64,000 nt of DNA, taken from contig NZ_SBIT01000006.1 in NCBI RefSeq assembly GCF_004765785.1, positions 62,001-126,000 on the forward strand. Direction: 5' to 3'. Below, in pieces: positions 43,632 through 50,705 of this stretch; the first letter of the stretch is position 1, and each line of letters begins with the position of its first letter. The notes below the pieces were generated by a model that made no database searches, was not told where the DNA came from, and worked only from the letters and a program-made list of their open reading frames with translations. A program made the position numbers and the translations under genes. The DNA comes from Halorussus ruber (GTDB lineage: Archaea; Halobacteriota; Halobacteria; Halobacteriales; Haladaptataceae).

Positions 43632-44114
43632 GGTGAATCAGCCGTGTTGGTCTCTGTGAGTGTCGGAGACGGGAGCGAACGCCTTGAAAACCCCGGCCAC
43701 TCGTGACTCGGGGTGAATCTCGACTGGGGGGGCAACTACGGAACTCTCGACTGGGGGAGGCAACTACGGAACTCTCGACTAGGGGAAGGAGCAGGAAGCT
43801 AGCTATTGCCGAAGCCGAGGAGTCACCGCACCGCAACCGCAGGCCTCACACCTCCCCAGCCTCCTCGCTCACTTCGTTCGCTCGTCCCTCGCACGCCGAT
43901 GACGCGCCACAAGGTCGCGTCAGCGCGCGCCAAAGAAATAATAATTCCTCAGTAAATACTCTTCTTTGTTTAAGCATCCTGTATTTGTCCGGGTCAGCGT
44001 TTCCGTTGCGTCGGGACAAGACGACCGGACTGGACGAGCAGAACAGTCGAGCGAACGCCGCGCCCAAAAAAAGAATGGATGACAGTTCGGTCGGCGACTA
44101 TCCAGTCGATCCAG
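43632..44114. other. Long non-coding gap with tandem repeat and palindromic patch
   Basis: No gene is supported in these 483 bases. A tandem repeat lies at 43718-43786. The stretch 43848-43925 contains a hairpin-like GAGCGAACGAAG/TGAGCGAGG arrangement on the minus strand of a kind I know from haloarchaeal intergenic DNA. The part 43935-43985 is AT-rich. The promoter of the 42129-43631 gene must lie near 43632. Confidence 0.5.
43718..43786. repeat. Tandem repeat, unit about 28 bp
   Basis: Two full units and one partial unit of TCTCGACTGGGGG then GGCAACTACGGAAC occur at 43718-43744 (27 bases), 43745-43772 (28 bases) and 43773-43786 (partial). The units differ only in the length of the G-run and one A. 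This is a simple tandem duplication in intergenic DNA and does not have the form of a CRISPR array. Confidence 0.85.
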
Positions 44115-44783
44115 TCAGTACTGCGAACTCTGGAACGGCTGGCTCTGTGTCTGGGGCGACTGACCCTGCATCGAGGACTGGCCCTGCGTTCCCATGCTCT
44201 GGCCCTGCATCGGCGACTGTCCCTGTATCGAGGATTGGCCCTGCATCCCCATCTGGCCCTGCTGGGGAATCTGGGACTGCTGGCTCTGCATACCCTGACT
44301 CGTCTGCGAGCCGCCCTGCTGGGTCGGGCCGCCCGTCGCGGCGAGCAACTCCTCGATGGAGTGGACCGCTCGCGTGAGGTCCGTGATGACGGCCCCCACG
44401 AACTGCTCCTGCTGGAACTGCTGGAGTTCCTGAATCGCGTCGGAGGCCACCTGCCGGAAGGTGTCGGCGTAGTACGGGACGAATTTGGAGTTGCCGAGGA
44501 TAAGCTCCTCGTTGAGTTCCGCGATTTCGCTTATCGCCTCCAGCGTGGTCTCGATGCCGGTCCCCTGAAGCTCGACGTGGGCCTGCTGTGCGGCCCACTT
44601 GGTCTGCTTGCGGAGCCAGCTCAGGTCCTCGAGCGCGGCCCGATACTCGCTCCTGAGGGCCTCGTCGAAGTGAGCGGGTTGGAACTGCTGGCCCGACTGG
44701 CCCTGCGAGAGTCCTTGCTGTGACGTGCCGACCGATTGGGATTGCGAGACGCCGCGGCCTTGCGGTTGGTACTGTTGTGTCAT
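44115..44783 (-). CDS. Glutamine-rich low-complexity protein with helical core
   Basis: A 222-residue protein. Residues ~1-38 are Gln/Ser/Gly-rich. Residues ~39-145 form a helical core (SEYRAALEDLSWLRKQTKWA, then HVELQGTGIETTLEAISEIA). The last ~70 residues repeat QGQS and MQGQS units (SSIQGQSPMQGQSMGTQGQS). A GGAGG site 8 bases upstream selects the ATG at 44783 over a GTG five codons earlier. Low Asp/Glu content in the tails is unusual for a haloarchaeal protein. It could be a self-associating or surface-coating protein. No family is assigned with confidence. Confidence 0.72.
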   Translation of the reverse strand: MTQQYQPQGRGVSQSQSVGTSQQGLSQGQSGQQFQPAHFDEALRSEYRAALEDLSWLRKQTKWAAQQAHVELQGTGIETTLEAISEIAELNEELILGNSKFVPYYADTFRQVASDAIQELQQFQQEQFVGAVITDLTRAVHSIEELLAATGGPTQQGGSQTSQGMQSQQSQIPQQGQMGMQGQSSIQGQSPMQGQSMGTQGQSSMQGQSPQTQSQPFQSSQY

Positions 44784-45101
44784 CTGATTTCCCTCCACTT
44801 GCCGGACGCAACGCGGCTATTGATAGGTGTAGCGGCCACCTGACGCAATCCCGAACGGTATCTAATTTTACGTATCTAGACTGGAAAATCGCCGACGGCG
44901 AGAACCCTTCCCCAGAGAGCGCCAGCGACTTACTTCGCGCGTCGAACCGGACTAATTGTTGGGCGTCGAACAGCCGGACCGGTTCGACGGGAAACACGTC
45001 ACGAGCGTCGGGGAACGACGGACGCCGACGACGGACATCGAGGTCCCGAGTGCGGACGCGATTCCGAAACCATTAGCCCCCGCCACGCCAACGCCGAGAC
45101 A
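44784..45101. other. Divergent promoter region between the Gln-rich gene and hemE
   Basis: These 318 bases separate two divergent genes. GC content dips around 44855-44885 (TCTAATTTTACGTATCTAG), the most promoter-like patch. No open frame with haloarchaeal codon bias and a plausible start was found. Confidence 0.45.
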
Positions 45102-46112
45102 ATGAGCGACTTGCTGGTCCGCGCGGCGAGAGGAGAGCGCACGGAGCGACCACCAGTCTGGCTGATGCGGCAGGCCGGGCGGTACATCCCCGAGTACCGC
45201 GACATCCGCGAGGACTACACCTTCAAGGAGGCCATCTCGACGCCCGAGGTGGCAGAGCGCATCACCCTCCTGCCGTGGGAGATTTTCGAACCCGACGGCC
45301 TCGTGATGTTCTCGGACATCCTGACCGTGCTGGAACCGCTGGGTCTGGACTACCACATCGAGAGCGGGACCGGTCCCGTCATCGAGAACCCCGTGACCCG
45401 ACCCTCCGAGGTCCCCGGGAGCCACACCGACGTGCGCGAGGAGTTGGACTACGTCGGCGCGCTCCTCGAACGTCTCCAAGACAGCGTCGGCGACAAGACC
45501 AGCATCATCGGCTTCGCTGGCGGCCCGTTCACCCTCGCAGCCTACGCCGTCGCGGGCCAACCCGCGGGCAAGAAGCAGAAGCCAATTCGACGCTTCCGCG
45601 TCGAGTACCCCGAGGCCTTCCGGACCCTGCTCGAACGCTTCGCCGACGTAGTAGTCGAGTACGTCGAGTATCAGGTCGAGGCGGGCGCGGACCTGATTCA
45701 GCTGTTCGACACCTACGCCGGACTCCTCACGCCCGACGACTACCGGGAGTTCGTCCAACCGCTCCACCAGCGCATCTTCGACGCGGTGGACGTTCCGACG
45801 GTCGTCTTCGCCCGGAACCCCGGCGGCAAGTTGGACCTGCTGGCCGAGTCGGGCGCTGACGTGGTGAGCCTCGACTGGACCGTGGACATGGCCGAGGCCC
45901 GCGACCACTTGGGCGACACCCCGGTACAGGGCAACTTGGACCCGAGCTATCTGCTGGGCGACGAACAGTTCGTCCGCGAGCAGACCGAATCGGTCATCGA
46001 GAAGGCCGGACCCGAGGGTCACATCCTGAATCTGGGCCACGGCATCGACCGGGAGACGCCAGTCGAGAACGCGAAGGCGTTCGTCGAGACCGCGAAACGG
46101 TGGGAGTGGTAA
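45102..46112 (+). CDS. hemE: Uroporphyrinogen decarboxylase HemE
   Basis: A 336-residue protein with the HemE signature near the N-terminus (PPVWLMRQAGRYIPEYRDIR, residues 17-36). Also present are FSDILTVLEPLGLDY with the catalytic Asp, GFAGGPFTLAAYAV, the IQLFDTYAGLL segment and HILNLGHGIDRETPVENAKA. It decarboxylates the four acetate side chains of uroporphyrinogen III to give coproporphyrinogen III, at the branch point away from the CobA-dependent corrin and siroheme route. The hemG and hemH genes for later steps lie 1.4 kb downstream on the other strand. Confidence 0.96.
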   Translation: MSDLLVRAARGERTERPPVWLMRQAGRYIPEYRDIREDYTFKEAISTPEVAERITLLPWEIFEPDGLVMFSDILTVLEPLGLDYHIESGTGPVIENPVTRPSEVPGSHTDVREELDYVGALLERLQDSVGDKTSIIGFAGGPFTLAAYAVAGQPAGKKQKPIRRFRVEYPEAFRTLLERFADVVVEYVEYQVEAGADLIQLFDTYAGLLTPDDYREFVQPLHQRIFDAVDVPTVVFARNPGGKLDLLAESGADVVSLDWTVDMAEARDHLGDTPVQGNLDPSYLLGDEQFVREQTESVIEKAGPEGHILNLGHGIDRETPVENAKAFVETAKRWEW

Positions 46113-46145
46113 GTTCTTGTCCACCGAGCGGGTAGTTTCGGCGGG

Positions 46146-46466
46146 ATGAGCGACGACGAGCATCAGAGAGTGAACGAGGCGGAAAACGCGAACGAGACGG
46201 AGAGGGTGGGAAACGACGAAGAGAACGAGACGGTAAAAAACGGAGCAGAGAGCGAGACGGTCGGAGGGGTTCGGGAGAGCGTGCTGTTCCGGAGCATGGC
46301 CGCGTGGGTCGAACTGACCATCGTGGGCGGTGCTGGCGCGATAGCTGGGTCGTTTCTCTCCGGGCCGGTCCAGTTCGTCGTCTTCCTCGCAACGACGCTC
46401 GTCAGCGTGGTCGTTCTCTTCCACAACGTGGACAAACTCGTGAGCGACCGAATCGAGCGTGAGTGA
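46146..46466 (+). CDS. Small two-helix membrane protein of unknown function
   Basis: A 106-residue protein: ~50 residues of charged Asn/Glu-rich leader, then two hydrophobic helices (VELTIVGGAGAIAGSFLSG and VQFVVFLATTLVSVVVLFHN) and a short charged end. It follows hemE by 33 bases on the same strand and may be co-transcribed. No family is recognised. Confidence 0.7.
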   Translation: MSDDEHQRVNEAENANETERVGNDEENETVKNGAESETVGGVRESVLFRSMAAWVELTIVGGAGAIAGSFLSGPVQFVVFLATTLVSVVVLFHNVDKLVSDRIERE

Positions 46467-46567
46467 GAGAAAGAGCGTTTCCGAGGAGACGAAGCCGACG
46501 CGGCAGTTCCAAGGTCGCGGGAAGCGGCGAAACGCATTAATAATTAACAGACTGTAGTTAATAATGA

Positions 46568-47449
46568 GTGAACGTGTCCGAAGCATCCCCCCGAACGTCG
46601 GCAGAGAGTAAGCTCAGTTCGGCTATCGGGCGCGAGCAGTTGGTCGGAGTCGGCGGGACCCTCCTCCTACTCGCGCTCTCGATAGTCGCGCTCGTATCAA
46701 ACGTCAACTGGAAGCTGGTGGCGATATCGTGGACTGCGTTCGGAGCGATGGCGCTCGGCGCGCCCCTCGGGGCGCGGGCGGTCGCAAGCGACCACCCGCT
46801 CGAACCGGTCTGGGGATACGGACTCGCAAGCGGGGCGATGGTGACCAGCACGGCGCTGTTCCTCGTCCCGCAGGCGCTGAGCCAGAACGGCCGGTTCGGG
46901 AGCCTCGGCATCGCGGCCGGGTTCCTGCTGGGCTACGTCGGCCACACGCTGGGCCACCGCTTCACGCACCTCGACGTGCCGATAGACCACACCGCGGCGG
47001 AACTCACGATTCACGCCCTCTCGGCGGGCGCGATTATCGGCGCTATCTACACCGCAATGCCGTCGCTCACGTCGGTTCTTGGAGTCGCGCTCGTCGCGCA
47101 CAAAGCGCCGGCGGGCTACGCGGCCGCCAGACGACTGGCGAGCAAGGGACGGTCAGTGACCGCACTCCTGCTTCCGGCCGCGGCGGTGGGACTGGTCGCG
47201 CTCCCTGTCGGTATCATCGGGGTCGCCCCGTCGAGTGGCCTGCGAGGGCTACTGTTCGGCGTCGCCGCCGGGGTGTTCCTCCACGTCGCGGTCGACCTCC
47301 TGCCGGAGTGTACGACCGGGAGCGAGACCTGCCCGGCGGACTTCGAGGGAGACGCCCACCAACTGCAGGACCGCCTCCGAACGCACGCCGCACTCAGCTC
47401 CGTCGTCGGTGGCGTCGTCGTCGTCCTGATGTGGCTGTTGGTCGGCTGA
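46568..47449 (+). CDS. ZIP-like divalent metal transporter
   Basis: A 293-residue membrane protein with about eight helices. Histidines line the expected ZIP metal path: a GHTLGHRFTHLD segment, THALSAG-like TIHALSAGAIIGAIYT in the fourth helix, and VAHKAPAGYAAA in the fifth, where the ZIP consensus has HNxPEG. A loop CTTGSETCPADF carries two cysteines. It probably moves Zn(2+), Fe(2+) or a similar ion. It starts with GTG at 46568. The setting among heme genes would suit iron, but this is inference. Confidence 0.72.
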   Translation: MNVSEASPRTSAESKLSSAIGREQLVGVGGTLLLLALSIVALVSNVNWKLVAISWTAFGAMALGAPLGARAVASDHPLEPVWGYGLASGAMVTSTALFLVPQALSQNGRFGSLGIAAGFLLGYVGHTLGHRFTHLDVPIDHTAAELTIHALSAGAIIGAIYTAMPSLTSVLGVALVAHKAPAGYAAARRLASKGRSVTALLLPAAAVGLVALPVGIIGVAPSSGLRGLLFGVAAGVFLHVAVDLLPECTTGSETCPADFEGDAHQLQDRLRTHAALSSVVGGVVVVLMWLLVG

Positions 47450-47459
47450 CGCGCCGCTC

Positions 47460-47465
47460 TTTTTT
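47460..47465 (+). terminator. T-run between convergent ZIP-like and hemG genes
   Basis: Six T residues begin 11 bases after the stop of the ZIP-like gene and 17 bases before the end of hemG, a suitable oligo-T terminator for the plus strand. Confidence 0.5.
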
Positions 47466-47481
47466 ACTTCGAGACCCGCGG

Positions 47482-48831
47482 TCAGGCCGACACCAACGCC
47501 TCGGCCAGTTCGTCGGCCACGCTCTCGGCCTCCCGAATCCGGCTCGGGATGCCCATCCGGGCGGTGTAGTTGGTCGCCAGTCGGACGCCCTCGGGGAGGG
47601 CCACCCTCTCAATCGCTTCCCACGAAGTGTCGTAGGCCGGGAAACCGCGCCGGAGGAGGTTGACGGCCACGACTTCGGCGGGTGCGCCCGTGACCTGCTC
47701 GAACTCCGAGGCGGCGATGTCGCCCATCGTCTCCTCGCTCTCGTCCAAGACCTCGGGGTCGTGCATCCCGCCGAGGAAGGCGGTGTAGATTCCCCGGTCG
47801 AACATGCTGTCGTTCCACGAGACGCCGAGGGTCCGGAGGTCGGCGTCGAAGCCGACCTGATAGCCGAGCGCGTCGGGATTCACGTCGCCCTCGCCCGCCA
47901 AATCGGCCCGGAGGTAGACCATGGCGAGGGGATTGTAGTTCAGTTCGCGGAGCGCGTCCGCCGAGTCCGGCGCGAGGTCCGCGACGAGGTCGGCGGTCAG
48001 GTCCGCGGGCGTGGTCAGGACGACGCGGTCGAACTCCTCGGTCCTGTCGAGGGTTTCGAGTTCGTAGGTCGGGCCGTCCTCGCCCGCTCCGGCGGAGTCA
48101 CCCGCTCCGGCGGAGTCGCCCTCTCGAACCGCGGTCACGGGCGTCTCGAAGCGAATCGACTCGCGGTGGGCCTCGGCGAGGACCTCGGGGAGGCGCTGGA
48201 GGCCGTCGTCGAACGAGATGGCGGGCGGGGTGTCGCGGTCCTCGGCGCGCTTGATTGCGGCCTTCAGGAGGCTCCCGTCGCGCTGTTCGAGTTTGAGGAG
48301 ACCCGAGAGCGCGTGGCCGACCGGCATCTCGGCGGGGTCGGAGCCGTAGATACCGCCGAAGAGGGGGCCGAGCAGGTTTCGGTAGGTCTCCTCGCCGAAC
48401 TTGCGAGTGAACATCTCCGCGGCGGTCTCGTCGGGACTCGCGGGGTCGGTGTAGGGTTCCGCGAGGACGGTGCGCTTGGCCTCGGCCGAGAGGAGGTCGG
48501 TCTCGCCGAACTCCTCGACCGAGAAGGGCGCGGGTCGAATCGCCCCGTCGGCGTAGACGCAGATTGGCAGGTCCGGGTCGGCGGTCCGGACCTCGCTTTC
48601 GAGGCCGAGGTCCGAAATCAGGCCGTCGATGCGGTCGGTGCGCCGGGCGCGCTGGGGGCCTTGCTCCAGCAGGTAGCCATCGACGCGCTCGCTCCGGATG
48701 ACGCCGCCGGGTTCGGACGCGGCCTCGAACAGGGTGAAATCCACGTCGCGGTCGGCGAGGTAGTGGGCCAGCGTCAGGCCGGTGAGACCGCCGCCGACGA
48801 TGCCGACGCGAGGGGTCTCGGAGCCTGTCAT
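47482..48831 (-). CDS. hemG: Protoporphyrinogen/coproporphyrinogen III oxidase HemG (HemY/CgoX type)
   Basis: A 449-residue FAD-dependent oxidase. The FAD motif VGIVGGGLTGLTLAHYLADR starts at residue 8, followed by FEAASEPGGVIRSERVDGYL. The C-terminal substrate/FAD end is GVRLATNYTARMGIPSRIRE. It belongs to the HemY family, which oxidises proto- or coproporphyrinogen. Which one cannot be told here. A perfect 18-bp duplication (48083-48117) gives GDSAGAGDSAGAGE in a surface loop. Its start overlaps the hemH stop by 4 bases, so the two are co-translated. Confidence 0.9.
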   Translation of the reverse strand: MTGSETPRVGIVGGGLTGLTLAHYLADRDVDFTLFEAASEPGGVIRSERVDGYLLEQGPQRARRTDRIDGLISDLGLESEVRTADPDLPICVYADGAIRPAPFSVEEFGETDLLSAEAKRTVLAEPYTDPASPDETAAEMFTRKFGEETYRNLLGPLFGGIYGSDPAEMPVGHALSGLLKLEQRDGSLLKAAIKRAEDRDTPPAISFDDGLQRLPEVLAEAHRESIRFETPVTAVREGDSAGAGDSAGAGEDGPTYELETLDRTEEFDRVVLTTPADLTADLVADLAPDSADALRELNYNPLAMVYLRADLAGEGDVNPDALGYQVGFDADLRTLGVSWNDSMFDRGIYTAFLGGMHDPEVLDESEETMGDIAASEFEQVTGAPAEVVAVNLLRRGFPAYDTSWEAIERVALPEGVRLATNYTARMGIPSRIREAESVADELAEALVSA

Positions 48832-49883
48832 CGTGGTGCGTTCAGGCACATCGCGCCGGGCGAGTCCGAACACTGGCACTCGCGGAACTGGTAGTAGCCG
48901 GGGTCGAAGTCGCCGACGAAGGGTTCGGCGAGGTCGCCCAGCACCGACTTGAACCGGTCGTCGTCGTGGGGAACGGGGACGCGGTAGAAGTCGAGTCCGA
49001 CCTCCTCGGCCTCCTCGCGGAGTTCGTCGTCCAGTTCCGAGAGGGTCTCGCTCTGCTCGTGCATGAAGCTGATGGGTTCGACCACGACGCGCTCGACGCC
49101 GTCTTCGTCGCCGAGGTCCTCGATTACGTCTTCGACCTCGGGTTCGGTCCACGGGATGTCGCGGTTCTCGTGGTTCTGGTAGCCCAGCGAGTAGGACTCG
49201 ACGCCGAGCTTTCGGCCGATTACCTCGCAGAACTCCTCGACGTAGCGGTCGTAGCGACTGCCCTCGTCGAGGTAGTGGCGGGGCGTGCCGTGGGCCGAAT
49301 AGACCAGTTCGGTCGCCTCGTCGCGCAGGTCGAGGTCGTGGGCGTCGGCGAAGCGCCGGACGTTGTCGGCCCGAAGCTCGTTGTAGAGGGGATGGCGGTG
49401 CCAGCCCGTGATTTCGGCGACCGGCACGTCCCAGTCGCGGGACTCGACGGCCTCGCGGAGGTCCTCGTTGGCCGCGATGGTCGTGGAGGCCCCGCAGAGG
49501 GGGTAGACCGGCAGGCCGACGAGTTGGTCCACGTCGTCCTCGCGGGCAGCCTCGACGGCGTCGGAGACGAACGGTTCGGTGAACTGCATCCCGAGATAGG
49601 TCTCGACGTCGTAGCCCCGCGAGCCGAGTTCCTCGGCCAGCGCGTCAGCTTGGGCCTCGGCTTGGGGGTTGAGCGGCGAGCCGCCGATTTCCTCGTACTC
49701 CTCGATGAGGCCGGGCGCGCGGCGCTCGGCGAGTTGGCGGGCGCGCTCTCGCTTCTCCTCTTGGGTGTCGGCCTCCTCGAGCGAGGCGTTGTTGAGGAAG
49801 ATGCGTTCGAGGTAGGCGACGACGTTCTCCCGGGTCGGTTCCGACGGCTCTCCGAAGTTCAGCAACACGATTCCCGTGGTCAT
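48828..49883 (-). CDS. hemH: Ferrochelatase HemH (CpfC type possible)
   Basis: A 351-residue ferrochelatase. It starts TTGIVLLNFGEPSEPTRENV and contains VYSAHGTPRHYLDEGSRY, with the metal-binding His, and PISFMHEQSETLSELDDELR, with the catalytic Glu. Three cysteines at 336, 338 and 346 near the C-terminus (CQCSDSPGAMC) may help hold a [2Fe-2S] cluster, as in several ferrochelatases. It inserts Fe(2+) into protoporphyrin IX or, in the coproporphyrin-dependent route, coproporphyrin III. It is the first gene of the hemH-hemG pair. Confidence 0.94.
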   Translation of the reverse strand: MTTGIVLLNFGEPSEPTRENVVAYLERIFLNNASLEEADTQEEKRERARQLAERRAPGLIEEYEEIGGSPLNPQAEAQADALAEELGSRGYDVETYLGMQFTEPFVSDAVEAAREDDVDQLVGLPVYPLCGASTTIAANEDLREAVESRDWDVPVAEITGWHRHPLYNELRADNVRRFADAHDLDLRDEATELVYSAHGTPRHYLDEGSRYDRYVEEFCEVIGRKLGVESYSLGYQNHENRDIPWTEPEVEDVIEDLGDEDGVERVVVEPISFMHEQSETLSELDDELREEAEEVGLDFYRVPVPHDDDRFKSVLGDLAEPFVGDFDPGYYQFRECQCSDSPGAMCLNAPR

Positions 49884-50126
49884 GTTCGGGCCTTAGGACA
49901 GTACGATGTAATAGCTGTCGCTTGGGGAACTTCCGCGCAGAGGTGTTCGTATTACTTTCGATACACCCCTTCGAATGAACAAGTATAGCCATCACAGGAT
50001 ACTTTCGTCCATCATCGAAGACGTATTCGTAGGTCTCAATGGCGCTCGATAGTGGTCAGAAGCGGTCGAGAGCGGTCCGAAACGGTTGGAATCGGGTTTC
50101 AAGGCGATGGCGGCCCAGAAGCCGAT

Positions 50127-50381
50127 ATGGCCACCCGCAATCCCGCCGAGTCCGCGAGCGAGGACGTTGCCGAGAGCGAGGAGGTCGCGGAAAGCGACTC
50201 CTCCAGCGAAAATACGGACACCGAAACCCCCACTGAAAATACGAACACCGAAAGCCGAGTCGAGGCCGCGCGCTCGCGCCGCGAGCGCGGGGCGGACGAC
50301 ATCGAACGACTCTTCGGGTCGATTCCCCACGTCCGCGTCTCGCGGTTGTCGAACGGCGAGGTGCGCGGTGGAAAGCGGTAG
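50127..50381 (+). CDS. Small Ser/Thr/Glu-rich protein of unknown function
   Basis: An 84-residue frame beginning MATRNPAESASEDVAESEEV. It has a disordered acidic half containing NTDTETPTENTNTES and a basic half (RSRRERGADDIERLFGSIPH, ending RGGKR). The upstream ATG at 50052 would add 25 residues that look non-coding. Codon bias is acceptable but composition is simple, so this may or may not be a real gene. No family is recognised. Confidence 0.45.
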   Translation: MATRNPAESASEDVAESEEVAESDSSSENTDTETPTENTNTESRVEAARSRRERGADDIERLFGSIPHVRVSRLSNGEVRGGKR

Positions 50382-50705
50382 GCCGGAAGGCGCGGAACAG
50401 AAACCGACGTGTAGCGTTCGGTTGCGGGAACACGGACACAACTAATTCTTTACTTTGGGAATAGAGACAGTTGCGAAAGAATAAGAGAACTATCTTATCG
50501 CAAACAGTAGACGACGCGGTGGAAACGGCGGGCGTCGGAGGTACGGACGCTGTCAATCTACGTAGACGACCGCGGCTGAACGTCCGTTAAACCGGCCGCA
50601 GGCCTCTTTTTGCTGGCTCTCATACTTCTCAGCGGCAGAAATGACAAAGTATTTTAGTTAGATTGCTCAGAGCTAGAATAATTTCGGAGATATTATCGAG
50701 AAACT
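50382..50705. other. Upstream region of the type IIG gene
   Basis: These 324 bases contain AT-rich patches at 50440-50510 and 50640-50700. GAATAATT at about 50675-50682 lies 24-31 bases before the ATG at 50706 and is the best TATA candidate. A T-run (CTCTTTTTGC) at about 50606-50610 could end transcription from the left. No gene is supported. Confidence 0.45.

Noticed and set aside
43718-43786. Tandem repeat considered as a CRISPR array
   Set aside because: The units are directly adjacent with no spacers, only 2.5 copies exist, and no cas gene is nearby.
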